Positions 1 through 9,644 are shown, counted from the stretch's first letter. The stretch is 31,375 bases of DNA from Lachnospiraceae bacterium UBA7086 (GCA_002492525.1 DKZA01000015.1:12019-43393), one strand, 5' to 3'. Numbers and translations are program-made. The notes: generated from the letters alone by a model not told the origin.

Positions 1-668
1 TTGTCCCCGATAATAATATGATCTAACAGCGGTATATCCGTGAGTTTACCGGCCTCCTGTATACGCTTTGTAATCTGCATATCATTCCCGCTGGGCGTCG
101 GATCGCCGCCCGGATGATTATGCAGAAGCATCACGCTTGCCGCCTGATCCCTAAGTGCCTGGACAAAGACTTCTCTTGGAGACAATAAAGAAGCATTGAC
201 CGTTCCTTTTGACAGAATCTTCTCCGCAATCACATGCAGACCGGAATCAAACAGAAGCAATATGATATACTCCACATTTTCATGTCTGAGCCGCTCCATA
301 TAATAATCCGCGATGGAATATGGCGTGCGGTAACAGAGACTCTTTCTCGCCTTTGCCTGCGCTATCCTTGTGGAAATCTCGGCAATTGCCTTAAGCTGAA
401 TCGCCTTTACTTCTCCGATTCCCTCAATCTGCATCAGATCAGGAAGGGAAATCTGATGCAGTCCTAAAAGACCGTTCCCATTCTTACTGGTCTTTGAAAG
501 CACCCTCTCCCCCAACTGACAGGCGCTCACACCTCTGGTTCCTGTGCGCAGAATGATCGCCAAGAGTTCCGAATCTGTCAACGCGCTGCTTCCATGCGCA
601 ACAAATTTCTCATATGGAAGATTCTGCATCCTGTAATACTCATTGTTCTCACACTTTCCTGTTTTCAT
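1..668 (-). CDS. radC: RadC family protein (JAB/MPN domain), 3' end cut by window edge
   Basis: RadC-family protein (UPF0758), 222 codons visible; the reading frame is open to the left edge, so roughly the last dozen residues are missing. The N-terminal part (from NLPYEKF to the GIGEVKA helix-hairpin-helix at about residues 95-105) and the C-terminal JAMM/MPN metalloprotease-like fold are both present. The metal motif reads HNHPGGDPTPSGND, which keeps the HxHP, Ser and Asp spacing of JAMM; only the usual HPSGD Ser is Gly. The family is named for DNA repair, but that role is disputed and its biochemical activity is unknown. The start at 668 has AGAGG five bases upstream. It follows the DUF4321 gene by about 50 bp and is probably cotranscribed with it. 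Confidence 0.93.
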   Translation of the reverse strand, partial: MKTGKCENNEYYRMQNLPYEKFVAHGSSALTDSELLAIILRTGTRGVSACQLGERVLSKTSKNGNGLLGLHQISLPDLMQIEGIGEVKAIQLKAIAEISTRIAQAKARKSLCYRTPYSIADYYMERLRHENVEYIILLLFDSGLHVIAEKILSKGTVNASLLSPREVFVQALRDQAASVMLLHNHPGGDPTPSGNDMQITKRIQEAGKLTDIPLLDHIIIGD

Positions 669-722
669 TCAACCTCTTTCCCGACAGCTTATCTCTCCTG
701 ACTCCCGGGGAAGTCTTCCCTC

Positions 723-959
723 TCACATAAAGCGGTAGATCACGACCGCCACCGCAATTCCCAAGATACTTGCAATAGTAATCTTAATTGACAGTCCAAA
801 TGTAATCGCCAGAATACCAAGATTCAGCTGCATCGGATCCGATAAACCAAAAGACTGTCCATAATTTAAAAAGGTGTCGGGAAACAGACTCCCGATAAAA
901 CCGCCGACCACTATACCTGCCAGTATCAACAGAAAACAAGCCCAATTATTTTTACGCAT
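723..959 (-). CDS. DUF4321 small membrane protein
   Basis: A 78-residue protein with two hydrophobic segments (about residues 8-25 and 48-76) joined by a loop containing LNYGQSFGL, and ending LGIAVAVVIYRFM. This matches the DUF4321 family, which is common in Clostridia near radC and the mreB region. Its function is unknown; it is presumably an inner membrane protein. The start at 959 has AAAGGAG about 11 bases upstream. A promoter-like sequence lies just before it at 990-1018, so it probably begins a short transcript continuing into radC. Confidence 0.85.
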   Translation of the reverse strand: MRKNNWACFLLILAGIVVGGFIGSLFPDTFLNYGQSFGLSDPMQLNLGILAITFGLSIKITIASILGIAVAVVIYRFM

Positions 960-989
960 AAAAATAATTCTCTCCTTTCTCCAACGCTC

Positions 990-1018
990 ATTTTATCACA
1001 ACCAGATTTTGATGTATA
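990..1018 (-). promoter_or_regulatory. Predicted sigma-A promoter for DUF4321-radC
   Basis: Read on the minus strand, TATACA (complement of 1013-1018) and TAAAAT (complement of 990-995) are 17 bases apart. They match the -35 and -10 consensus at 4/6 and 5/6 positions. The pair sits about 30 bp upstream of the DUF4321 start, after the end of the PLP lyase gene. The call is from the motif only. Confidence 0.5.
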
Positions 1019-1044
1019 CAAAAATTGGCAAATTTACGCAAAGT

Positions 1045-2367
1045 TTATGAAAGATTTTCCTGCCGCCTAAAGTCCTGAGTCACCACACCCTTGTCCATCA
1101 GATTCTGTAAAGTCTTTAAAATCCCCAGTTTCGCATGGGGAAAGGTGAGCCCTCCCTGGAAATATACCGCATAGGGAGGCGCGATCGGGCCGTCCGCACT
1201 GAGTTCTATGGAAGAACCTGAGACAAAGGCTCCTGCCGCCATGATAACCTGGGAATCATAACCGGGCATGTCCCATGGCTCCGGCGTCACAAAACTGTCC
1301 ACAGAAGCCGCTGCCTGAATCCCTTCACAAAAGGCGATCACTCCCTCCGGCGAACCGAAGGTTACCGCCTGGATAATATCATGACGGCTCTGGGATGCGT
1401 CCGGCACCACCCCAAAACCGATTCTTTCATAGATATTGGCGGCAAAAACGGCACCTTTCAGGGCACTTGCTGTCACCGTGGGCGCAAGGAACAATCCCTG
1501 ATAAAAGGCCGGGAGAACACCCAGCGAAGCGCCCACCTCTTTTCCGAGACCAGGCGATGTAAGGCGATACGCCGCATTTTCCACGCAGTCTCTTCTGCCG
1601 GCGATATAACCGCCTATGGGAGCCAGTCCGCCACCCGGATTTTTGATCAAAGAACCAACCACCATGTCGGCACCCACCTGCGAGGGCTCCTTCGTCTCCA
1701 CAAATTCCCCGTAACAGTTATCCACCATGCAGATCACATCCGGTTTGATGCCTTTGATAAAAGAAATCAATTCTCCAATCTGCGCAACCGACAAAGTGGG
1801 GCGCGTCTGATACCCTTTAGAACGCTGAATCGTCACAAGCTTCGTCCTGTCATTTATGGCTGCCCTTATTCCCTCATAATCAAATCCGCCGCCTGACAAC
1901 AGGTCCACCTGTCTGTAAGAAATCCCATATTCCTTTAATGAGCCTTTGGAGGCCCGGATTCCAATGACCTCCTCCAGGGTATCATAGGGCTTGCCCACGG
2001 GGGATAAGAGCTCGTCTCCCGGCCGCAGATTGCTCATCAGCGCCAGCGCCAGTGCATGGGTTCCACAGGTAATCTGGGGACGTACCAGGGCATCTTCGGT
2101 CTGAAAAACGGCCGCGTAAACTTTCTCCAGAGTATCACGGCCCAGATCGTTATATCCATAGCCTGTAGTGCCCAAAAGACATGCCTCGCTGACATTTGCC
2201 GTCTGCATGGCATGAATAACCTTAAGCTGGTTGTACTCCGCCGTCCGGTCTATCTGCTTGAATCTTTCCTGCAAACCGTTAAGAATCTCCTGCCCATACT
2301 CATAGACTGCCTCCGAGATGCCAAACTGTCGGTATTGTTCCTTAATATCCATGAAATCCGTCATCAT
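1045..2367 (-). CDS. Methionine gamma-lyase family PLP protein (YnbB-like)
   Basis: A 440-residue fold-type I pyridoxal-phosphate enzyme of the Met_gamma_lyase family, often annotated as aluminium resistance protein (B. subtilis YnbB). The likely PLP lysine is K242 in SLIKNPGGGLAP, and VDNCYGEF near residue 215 supplies the Asp expected to hold the cofactor ring. The substrate has not been established for this subfamily, so gamma-lyase activity is inferred from family name only. The open frame extends upstream to 2526, but that part overlaps the end of miaA and does not resemble the family. The first ATG of the MMTDF start has AGGAAAGG seven bases upstream. It lies 82 bp after miaA, an order common in Clostridia. 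Confidence 0.88.
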   Translation of the reverse strand: MMTDFMDIKEQYRQFGISEAVYEYGQEILNGLQERFKQIDRTAEYNQLKVIHAMQTANVSEACLLGTTGYGYNDLGRDTLEKVYAAVFQTEDALVRPQITCGTHALALALMSNLRPGDELLSPVGKPYDTLEEVIGIRASKGSLKEYGISYRQVDLLSGGGFDYEGIRAAINDRTKLVTIQRSKGYQTRPTLSVAQIGELISFIKGIKPDVICMVDNCYGEFVETKEPSQVGADMVVGSLIKNPGGGLAPIGGYIAGRRDCVENAAYRLTSPGLGKEVGASLGVLPAFYQGLFLAPTVTASALKGAVFAANIYERIGFGVVPDASQSRHDIIQAVTFGSPEGVIAFCEGIQAAASVDSFVTPEPWDMPGYDSQVIMAAGAFVSGSSIELSADGPIAPPYAVYFQGGLTFPHAKLGILKTLQNLMDKGVVTQDFRRQENLS

Positions 2368-2449
2368 TTTTCTGCCTTTCCTGTTCTTTCTATACTGCCA
2401 TATAGCCAGGCGGTACTTTATCACGATTATTGTTTGCCTGTATTTTCCT

Positions 2450-3415
2450 TTATTTTTGCAGGATAATGTCTTTTTCCCGCAGGATTTCCTGCATGAAAAA
2501 AAGTATTTTTTGACTACTTTGGTCAAACTTTTCCTTGTCCACCCAGATTACTTCTTTCTCTCTCCGAAACCAGGTCAGCTGCCTCTTGGCAAAATGTCTG
2601 GTGTCCCGTTTAATACGATATACCGCCTCTTCCAGAGAAAGCTCTCCTTCTAAATAAGCAAGAATTTCCTTATATCCCAGGCCCTGCATGGATACCATAT
2701 CCCGGGTACACCCCATTTTACGCAGAGCACTTACTTCCTCCACCAGGCCCTGGGACAACATAAGATCCACCCGCGCTTCAATCCTTTGATAAATCCGCTC
2801 CCTGTCATCCTCCAGGACAAAATAGGCATCATTATAAAATGACACCCGTTCTCTTTGCTCCTGATTATGCTCGGAAATAGGTCTTCCCGTCTTCTCATAG
2901 AACTCTATGGCACGGATCACTCGCTTTACATTGTTTCTATGAATCTTCTCACAGGAGGCAGGATCCACTTCCTGCAGTCTCTCATAGAGAACTGCAGGCC
3001 CCTTTCTGCATGCTTCCTCTTCCAAAGCCCTGCGAAGAGCAGTATCTTCATCATTTTCCGTAAAATCAATATCATAGAGCACCGCCTGGATATAAAATCC
3101 TGTTCCTCCTGCCAGAATAGGGATGTGCCCCCTTTCATAAATCTGCGCCATGGCCTCTTTGGCCATTTTCTGAAATACCACCACATTAAATTCTTCTGTG
3201 GGATCTAAAACGTCTATCAGATAATGGGGAACGCCCGCCATCTCCTCCCGGGTAATCTTGGCGGAACCGATATCCATATGGCGATACACCTGCATGGAGT
3301 CCGCGGAAATGATTTCTCCTCCAATCTGCTTTGCCAAAGCCACAGCCAGCGCCGATTTACCGACAGCCGTAGGCCCGGTCAGGATGACCAGCGGTCTTTT
3401 TGCTTCCTGCTTCAT
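2450..3415 (-). CDS. miaA: tRNA dimethylallyltransferase MiaA
   Basis: MiaA transfers a dimethylallyl group from DMAPP to N6 of A37 in tRNAs reading UNN codons, giving i6A. The 321-residue protein has the P-loop GPTAVGKS (residues 14-21), the substrate motif DSMQVYRHMDIGSAK (39-53) and GGTGFY near residue 103, all typical of the family. Its start ATG overlaps the mutL stop by one base (TGATG), which suggests translational coupling. MiaB, which methylthiolates the MiaA product, is encoded upstream in the same cluster, so both steps of ms2i6A37 synthesis are linked with mismatch repair genes here. Confidence 0.97.
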   Translation of the reverse strand: MKQEAKRPLVILTGPTAVGKSALAVALAKQIGGEIISADSMQVYRHMDIGSAKITREEMAGVPHYLIDVLDPTEEFNVVVFQKMAKEAMAQIYERGHIPILAGGTGFYIQAVLYDIDFTENDEDTALRRALEEEACRKGPAVLYERLQEVDPASCEKIHRNNVKRVIRAIEFYEKTGRPISEHNQEQRERVSFYNDAYFVLEDDRERIYQRIEARVDLMLSQGLVEEVSALRKMGCTRDMVSMQGLGYKEILAYLEGELSLEEAVYRIKRDTRHFAKRQLTWFRREKEVIWVDKEKFDQSSQKILFFMQEILREKDIILQK

Positions 3416-5322
3416 CAGTTCACGATCCTCTTAAATTTCTTTTCAATCTCCTGCTTACTCATAGAAATAATAGTGGGTCTGCCGTGCGGACAATGATAAG
3501 GATTATCCAGTGTCAAAAGTTCCTCTATCAACGCTTCCATTTCCCTGCGGCTAAGCCGCATATTTCCTTTTACCGCCGCCTTACAGGCCATAGTGGCAAT
3601 CCGGGTGCGGATGCTTTCCGGCGTACCTGTTACCGCCTCGTCCGCCAGTTCGTCCAGCACTTCGTAGAAAAACTCTCCCTCTGTATAGCCGTACAAGTCC
3701 AAAGGTACGCCACGGATTGCATAATCATTTCCGCCAAATTCTTCTATCACAAACCCCAAAGCCTCAAAATCCGCCGCATGACTGCGATAACATTCTTTCT
3801 CCCGATTATTTAAGGTTACGATAATCGGCGGATTGATGGTCTGGGAAACCATAGTCTTTTCCCGAAACCGTTTCATCAGCCGCTCATACTTTACCTTCTC
3901 ATGGGCGGCATGCTGGTCTATGATCAGCAGCTTATCCTGATAAGAGATAAGCCAATATGTTTCAAAGAGCTGCCCCAGTATCTCATACTGTTTTCTGGCA
4001 TTTTCAGAAAGCAGTCTGTTGTCGAACAATTCCATCTGCTGTGGTTTTTGGGAAGAAAGCTGCTGTGCCTCATCCGGAGACTGCTGTGCCCCATAGACCG
4101 CCGACTCCCGCAGGGTCTGCGGCATATGAATCGACTGTCCGGACCGGTTCTTTTGGTATATGGCCTGGATTGCCGCAGCCTTCTGTATCTGCGGCTGTTC
4201 CTTAGTCCCTTGATTTTGGGCGATCCGGTTCTTCTCAAAGGGTTCCGGCACCGGTTCCGCCGGCGCTTTCTTTCCGGTTTCTGTACCCTGGCCTTTGTTT
4301 TGCTTTGCCTTAAGAGAAATCTCCGGAATCATCTCTACCTTATGCAAGGCCTCATGGACTGCCTCCCTTACTTCTTCATAAAACAAAGGCCCGTCCGCAA
4401 TCCGTACTTCCATCTTGGAGGGATGCACATTGACATCCACTTTTTCCGTATCCACCTGAAAATGCAGAACACAGAAAGGAAATTTATGCTGCATCAGATA
4501 CTCCCTATAGCCTTCTTCCACCGCCTTACTGATCAGAGTGCTCCTGATATATCTGCCGTTTACATAGAAAATCTCATAAGATCTGTTAGACCGGTTGATC
4601 ACCGGTTTGCCCAAAAGCCCTGTAACTGTCATTCCTTCCAAAGTATACGCAAAATCCAGTAACTGGGCAGATATCTCCTTCCCGTATATACGATAGACGA
4701 TTTCCCGCAGATCATCGCTGCCTGTGGTATAGAACTTGGTCTGTCCGTTTAACAGGAATTTAAAAGAAACACCGGGATTGGACATGGCCAGATGTTCCAT
4801 CAGATCAGCCACATAGGACCCTTCCGTCTGGGGCTGCTTTAAAAACTTTTTGCGGGGCGGCGTATTATAGAAGAGATTACGCACAATCATGGTAGTTCCC
4901 TGCGGTGCCCCCACTTCCTCCTTCTCTTTCTCCACACCGCCTTCGATCACATAACGAATCCCCGTCAGTTCCTCCGGTATTTTGGTGATCATTTCCACCT
5001 GGGACACTGCCGCAATACTGGCTAAAGCCTCACCCCGGAATCCAAGACTGACCAATCTGGTCAAATCGTCCGCGGAAGAAATCTTACTGGTGGCGTGCCG
5101 CAAGAAGGCATTTCCCACCTGGGACTTTTCAATGCCGCCCCCATTATCGGTAACACGTATCAAGGTGGTGCCGCCATCTTTAATTTCCACCGTAACCGCG
5201 TCCGCCCCGGCGTCAATGGCGTTTTCCACCAGTTCCTTCACCACACTGGCCGGGCGCTCCACCACCTCACCCGCAGCGATCTTATCTATCGTCTGATGAT
5301 CCAGTACCTTAATTTTCGCCAT
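3415..5322 (-). CDS. mutL: DNA mismatch repair protein MutL with endonuclease domain
   Basis: A 635-residue MutL. The N-terminal GHKL ATPase has the ELVENAIDAGA motif (Glu30 and Asn34), DNGGGI (59-64) and GFRGEALASI. A poorly conserved Gln/Pro-rich linker spans roughly residues 340-430. The C-terminal domain carries the metal-binding endonuclease motif DQHAAHEKVKYE, plus ACKAAVK and CPHGRPT, so this MutL should nick the new strand itself, as in bacteria without MutH and Dam. It works with MutS, encoded 110 bp upstream. The start has GAGGGAG about seven bases upstream. No strong promoter was seen in the mutS-mutL gap. Confidence 0.97.
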   Translation of the reverse strand: MAKIKVLDHQTIDKIAAGEVVERPASVVKELVENAIDAGADAVTVEIKDGGTTLIRVTDNGGGIEKSQVGNAFLRHATSKISSADDLTRLVSLGFRGEALASIAAVSQVEMITKIPEELTGIRYVIEGGVEKEKEEVGAPQGTTMIVRNLFYNTPPRKKFLKQPQTEGSYVADLMEHLAMSNPGVSFKFLLNGQTKFYTTGSDDLREIVYRIYGKEISAQLLDFAYTLEGMTVTGLLGKPVINRSNRSYEIFYVNGRYIRSTLISKAVEEGYREYLMQHKFPFCVLHFQVDTEKVDVNVHPSKMEVRIADGPLFYEEVREAVHEALHKVEMIPEISLKAKQNKGQGTETGKKAPAEPVPEPFEKNRIAQNQGTKEQPQIQKAAAIQAIYQKNRSGQSIHMPQTLRESAVYGAQQSPDEAQQLSSQKPQQMELFDNRLLSENARKQYEILGQLFETYWLISYQDKLLIIDQHAAHEKVKYERLMKRFREKTMVSQTINPPIIVTLNNREKECYRSHAADFEALGFVIEEFGGNDYAIRGVPLDLYGYTEGEFFYEVLDELADEAVTGTPESIRTRIATMACKAAVKGNMRLSRREMEALIEELLTLDNPYHCPHGRPTIISMSKQEIEKKFKRIVN

Positions 5323-5432
5323 GCTGTGCTCCCTCTATTTTCATCTTGTTCTTAGGATTCAGGTGTAAATATTGCGAACTCCATTTCAATGCCTTCATTG
5401 ATTGTACAACCATAAAAGAATTTCACAATCTC

Positions 5433-8078
5433 CTACCACCGATTTTTCAATTTATTCTGCAAGCGGTACAATGTATTGAGTGCATCCACCGGCGTCAGAT
5501 TACTCACGTCAATCTCCTGCAGCTCCTGTAATACGTCTTCATCTTTTACAGTATCAAACAAAGATATCTGTTCCAGATCCACTTCGTCATATTTCACCGG
5601 TTTATGTTTTTCGCCTTTTACGTTAACCTCAATGCTCTGCACTTTCTCAGTAATATCATTATCGCTTAACTGTTCCACAATCTCCTTGGCCCGGTCAATG
5701 ACCATATCCGGCACGCCTGCCAGTTTTGCCACCTGGATGCCGTAGCTTTTGTCGGCACCACCCTTTACAATTTTGCGTAAGAATACGATATCATCGCCCT
5801 TTTCCTTAACTGCAATGCAGTAATTATTCACATTATCCATCTTGCCTTCCAACTCTGTCAGTTCATGGTAATGCGTGGCAAAAAGAGTCTTGGCCCCCAG
5901 AATCTTTCTGTTACTGATATGTTCAATCACTGCCCAGGCAATACTTAGACCGTCAAAAGTGGAGGTGCCGCGCCCGATTTCATCCAATACCAGCAGACTG
6001 TTGGGGGTTGCGTTTCTTAAAATATTGGCCACCTCATTCATTTCCACCATAAAGGTCGACTGACCGCTTGCCAGATCGTCAGAAGCGCCCACTCTCGTAA
6101 ATATCCGGTCAACAATACCCACATCCGCCTTCTTTGCCGGCACAAAAGAACCGATCTGCGTCAAAAGCACGATCAAAGCCACCTGCCTCATGTAAGTGGA
6201 CTTACCTGCCATATTCGGCCCCGTGATCACAGCAATACAATGCTTCTGATTATCCAGATGGGTGTCATTGGCGATGAACATATCGTTCTGGATCATCTGT
6301 TCTACCACCGGATGACGGCCCTCCTTAATGTCGATTACACCTTTTTCATTGAGTGTGGGCCTCACATATTGATTATGCTCCGCCACATAAGCAAGAGATG
6401 TAAAGACATCCAGTCTTGCTATTGCTCTGGCTGTCTTTTGAATCCGTTCAATCTCCTTCGCTATGGCATCCCGGATTTCACAGTACAGATCATATTCCAG
6501 GGTAAACAGTTTGTCCTCCGCATTTAAGATATTATCTTCCAATTCCTTAAGTCTTGGCGTGGTATACCGTTCCGCATTGGCTAACGTCTGTTTCCGTACA
6601 TAGTCTTCCGGCACCTGATCTTTATAAGAATTGGTGACTTCAAAATAATAACCGAATACTTTATTATACCTAATCCGCAGATTTCTGATCCCTGTGCGCT
6701 CCCTGTCTTCCTCTTCTAAGGCGGCCAGCCAGTTCTTTCCGTCTGTCTTGGCTTTCTTTAAAGAATCTATCGTCTCATTGAATCCTTCCTTAATGATGCC
6801 GCCCTCCTTGATAGCAATGGGCGGTTCCTCCACAATGGCATCATCAATCAGCTGGTAAACATCCTGAAGCGGATCCATATGCTCCCGGATTTCCTGCAAA
6901 AGCGGCGTATCAAAATCACCCAGCACTGTCCTGATGGAAGGCAGCATGGCCAGGGAATTGCGAAACGCGATCAGATCCCTGGGATTGGCCGTTTTATAGC
7001 TGACCTTCCCAAGAAGCCTTTCCAGATCATAAATGGTATGCAGATATTCCCGCATTTCCTCCCGATCCACGCTCTTACGGCAAAGCGCCTCCACCGCGTC
7101 CAGACGCCTTTCTATCTTGTCCTTATCAATCAGAGGCTGTTCGATATATTTGCGCAAAAGCCGGCCGCCCATGGCAGTCTTGGTACGGTCTAAGACTCCC
7201 AGAAGAGACCCTTTCTTCTGCTTCTCCCGCAGCGTCTCTATCAATTCCAGATTGCGCCTCGTGGAACTGTCCAAGAGCATGTATTTACTGGTCAGATACG
7301 GATAAATATGGGTAAAATGCGCAAGGGAGGTTTTCTGGGTCTCGTAAAGGTACTGAAGCAGAGCTCCCGCTGCAATCATACCCACCGGAAAATCTTCGAT
7401 GCCAAGCCCTTTTAAGGTATTGACTCGAAAATGTTTCATCAGTTCCTTCCTGCAGTTCTCCTCATCAAAATAATGCGGGGCAAGGGAATACACCGACACA
7501 TTTAATCGCGATTTTAAATCCTCAATATCATAGCCGCTGACAAAAAACTGCTCATTACAGATTACTTCCGAGGGCGCATACTTGTTCATCTCATCCTGAA
7601 GCTTCCGAATATCCTCCACTTCCGTCAGATAATAATCTCCTGTGGTGACATCCGCCACCGACATGCCTATTTTACCCGGAAAATAAGCCACACAGACAAG
7701 GTAATTATTCTTAGTGTCCTCTAGCGCCTGGATATTTAAATTCGTACCTGGCGTGGCAATACGGATCACTTCCCGCTTCACAATGCCTTTTGCAACCTTC
7801 GGATCCTCCACCTGCTCACAAATCGCTACTTTATATCCCTTTGAGACCATCTTGTTTAAATAACTGTCCACCGCATGATAAGGAATCCCGCACATAGGTG
7901 CGCGCTCCTCCTGACCGCAGCTTTTACCCGTAAGGGTAATTTCCAGTTCTTTCGAGGCAATCAGGGCATCCTCAAAAAACATCTCATAAAAATCGCCCAG
8001 CCGATAAAACAAAATACAATCCTGATATTCTTTTTTGGTTTCCAGATATTGTTGCATCATGGGGGTCAGTTCAGCCAT
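5433..8078 (-). CDS. mutS: DNA mismatch recognition ATPase MutS
   Basis: MutS1 of 881 residues, the usual length. The N-terminal mismatch-reading motif GDFYEMF (residues 28-34) has the Phe and Glu that contact the mispaired base. The ABC-type ATPase domain shows Walker A GPNMAGKST near residue 620, the STFMVEM signature, Walker B LLVLDEIGRGTS and the switch motif FATHYHEL. The C-terminal tail ends with a helical dimerisation-type segment. The ribosome binding site is weak (AAAGATGG some 12 bases upstream). The two-hairpin repeat at 8112-8165 separates it from miaB and could reduce read-through from the upstream genes. Confidence 0.98.
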   Translation of the reverse strand: MAELTPMMQQYLETKKEYQDCILFYRLGDFYEMFFEDALIASKELEITLTGKSCGQEERAPMCGIPYHAVDSYLNKMVSKGYKVAICEQVEDPKVAKGIVKREVIRIATPGTNLNIQALEDTKNNYLVCVAYFPGKIGMSVADVTTGDYYLTEVEDIRKLQDEMNKYAPSEVICNEQFFVSGYDIEDLKSRLNVSVYSLAPHYFDEENCRKELMKHFRVNTLKGLGIEDFPVGMIAAGALLQYLYETQKTSLAHFTHIYPYLTSKYMLLDSSTRRNLELIETLREKQKKGSLLGVLDRTKTAMGGRLLRKYIEQPLIDKDKIERRLDAVEALCRKSVDREEMREYLHTIYDLERLLGKVSYKTANPRDLIAFRNSLAMLPSIRTVLGDFDTPLLQEIREHMDPLQDVYQLIDDAIVEEPPIAIKEGGIIKEGFNETIDSLKKAKTDGKNWLAALEEEDRERTGIRNLRIRYNKVFGYYFEVTNSYKDQVPEDYVRKQTLANAERYTTPRLKELEDNILNAEDKLFTLEYDLYCEIRDAIAKEIERIQKTARAIARLDVFTSLAYVAEHNQYVRPTLNEKGVIDIKEGRHPVVEQMIQNDMFIANDTHLDNQKHCIAVITGPNMAGKSTYMRQVALIVLLTQIGSFVPAKKADVGIVDRIFTRVGASDDLASGQSTFMVEMNEVANILRNATPNSLLVLDEIGRGTSTFDGLSIAWAVIEHISNRKILGAKTLFATHYHELTELEGKMDNVNNYCIAVKEKGDDIVFLRKIVKGGADKSYGIQVAKLAGVPDMVIDRAKEIVEQLSDNDITEKVQSIEVNVKGEKHKPVKYDEVDLEQISLFDTVKDEDVLQELQEIDVSNLTPVDALNTLYRLQNKLKNRW

Positions 8079-8111
8079 AGTATTTTAACCATCTTTCTTT
8101 CATTCTTTCGC

Positions 8112-8165
8112 AAAAAAGTAAATTTACTTCGCAAATTAACTTTGCGAGATCCGCTTCGCGGACTC
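8112..8165 (-). repeat. Two-hairpin intergenic repeat, copy A
   Basis: Read on the minus strand, the element starts GAG, forms hairpin 1 (CCGC-GAA-GCGG, closed by GAG/CTC), continues GCAAAGTT, forms hairpin 2 (a stem with one T-T mismatch and a GAA cap, closed by AAAGT/ACTTT) and ends in a T-run. It lies between miaB and mutS, in the direction of transcription. The hairpin plus T-run could act as a partial terminator or as an mRNA-stabilising structure. Compare the copies at 15395, 16243 and 22821. Confidence 0.85.
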
Positions 8166-8183
8166 ATATATCGACCGACCAAG

Positions 8184-9644
8184 TCAGTCTATAATATGTC
8201 CGGTATAATAAAACCCGTGACAAGTATCCAGTGATACCTTGACAAACTTGCCAATCATGGATGCTTCCGCCGGAAAATGAACCAGCATATTGTTGGAAAG
8301 TCTGCCCGTCATCAAAGAAGAATCCTGATCGTTTACTTCCTCCACCAACGCCTCCATCACCTTTCCCTGTAACAGTGCTGCCCGCTGTCTGGCCGTATCC
8401 TGCACCACTTTTAGAAGCTTGGCAAATCCCTCTTTGACGATCTCTTCAGGCACCTGATCTTTCATGTCCGCCGCCGGAGTTCCGGTCCTTTTGGAGTAGA
8501 TAAAAGTAAAGGCATTATCATACTGCACCTTTTTTACCACATCTATGGTCTCCTCTACGTCCGCCAGAGTCTCTCCCGGGAAGCCAACGATAATATCCGT
8601 GGTAATGGCAATATCCGGGATTGCCGTCTTAATCTTGTGCACCAGAGAAAGATACTGTTCCTTGGTGTATCTTCTGTTCATGGCCTGCAAGATTTTATCA
8701 GATCCGGCCTGCACCGGCAGATGAAGGTGCCGGCAGATTTTCCTGGAATCTCTCATCACTTCAATCAGCTCGTCCGACAAATCTTTGGGATGAGATGTCA
8801 TAAAACGAATCCTTTTCAGACCTTCTATTTTCTCCACCTCCCGCAGCAACGCCGCAAAGGTGATGGGTTCTTCCAGATTCTTACCATAGGAATTGACATT
8901 CTGCCCAAGAAGCATGATCTCCACCACACCGTCTTCCACCAGACGCTCAATCTCTCTTAGGATCTCTTTGGGATCCCGGCTTCTTTCTCGTCCCCGCACA
9001 TAAGGAACGATACAGTAACTGCAAAAATTATTACAGCCAAACATAATATTTATGCCGGATTTGTAGAAATATTTGCGGTTGACCGGCAGCGCTTCCACGA
9101 TCTGGTCAGTTTCCTGCCAGATATCCACGATGGTCTCCTGATTTTCGTACATAGTCACCAGAAGCTGGGCAAACTTAAAAATATTATGCGTGCCGAAAAT
9201 CAGATCCACGAACCGGTAACTTTTCCGAATCTTCTCAATCACGGTTTCTTCCTGCATCATACAGCCGCAGAGAACAACTCTCATATGCGGTTTCTTTTTC
9301 TTTAAGCTGTTTAAGTACCCCAGACGGCCATAGACCCGCTGGTTGGCATTGTCACGGACGGTACAGGTGTTATACAGCACCAGATCCGCTTCCTCCTCCG
9401 ATTCCGTAAGCGTATAGCCGATCTTTATCAGGATTCCGGATAATTTTTCCGAATCCCTGGCGTTCATCTGACAGCCGAAGGTGACCACACATCCGCGGGG
9501 CTCCCTCCCCAGTTCTTCTTTCAGTACCGCCACATAAGAGGCAGCTTTCTCCATATATTCTCTTTGCAGTCTTTCTTCCCTCTCGTCATCTGTCGATGCG
9601 TATCTTGTCATCTTATCTGTCAAACCTTTCCCTCTGAATTTCAT
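8184..9644 (-). CDS. miaB: tRNA-2-methylthio-N6-dimethylallyladenosine synthase MiaB
   Basis: Radical-SAM methylthiotransferase that turns i6A37 into ms2i6A37. The N-terminal UPF0004 domain has the auxiliary cluster cysteines C58 (FGCQMNARDSE), C94 (YNTCTVRDNA) and C128 (LCGCMM). The radical-SAM CxxxCxxC is C204, C208 and C211 (CNNFCSYC), followed by PYVRGRERSR. A TRAM domain occupies roughly the last 65 residues. Of 486 residues, the first 11 are uncertain: an ATG at 9611 is preceded by AGAGGGAAAGG about 13 bases away, whereas the ATG at 9644 has only a weak TTGGA. It is likely methylthiotransferase subtype MiaB rather than MtaB because of the FGCQMNARDSEKL signature. Confidence 0.95.
   Translation of the reverse strand: MKFRGKGLTDKMTRYASTDDEREERLQREYMEKAASYVAVLKEELGREPRGCVVTFGCQMNARDSEKLSGILIKIGYTLTESEEEADLVLYNTCTVRDNANQRVYGRLGYLNSLKKKKPHMRVVLCGCMMQEETVIEKIRKSYRFVDLIFGTHNIFKFAQLLVTMYENQETIVDIWQETDQIVEALPVNRKYFYKSGINIMFGCNNFCSYCIVPYVRGRERSRDPKEILREIERLVEDGVVEIMLLGQNVNSYGKNLEEPITFAALLREVEKIEGLKRIRFMTSHPKDLSDELIEVMRDSRKICRHLHLPVQAGSDKILQAMNRRYTKEQYLSLVHKIKTAIPDIAITTDIIVGFPGETLADVEETIDVVKKVQYDNAFTFIYSKRTGTPAADMKDQVPEEIVKEGFAKLLKVVQDTARQRAALLQGKVMEALVEEVNDQDSSLMTGRLSNNMLVHFPAEASMIGKFVKVSLDTCHGFYYTGHIID

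Noticed and set aside
670..722. Terminator hairpin between DUF4321 and radC
   Set aside because: GGGAAG/CTTCCC is a small palindrome with almost no loop and no T-run.
2368..2526. N-terminal extension of the PLP lyase
   Set aside because: It overlaps the end of miaA, is Lys/Arg-rich and unlike the family; a good ribosome binding site supports the start at 2367.
3901..4662. A 253-codon plus-strand open frame
   Set aside because: It lies entirely antisense to mutL, which has all its motifs in the other strand. The product has no sensible domain and no ribosome binding site.
8112..8165. Insertion sequence or MITE
   Set aside because: No transposase in the window and no clear target-site duplication could be recognised by eye. 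A mobile origin is kept only as a hypothesis in the findings.
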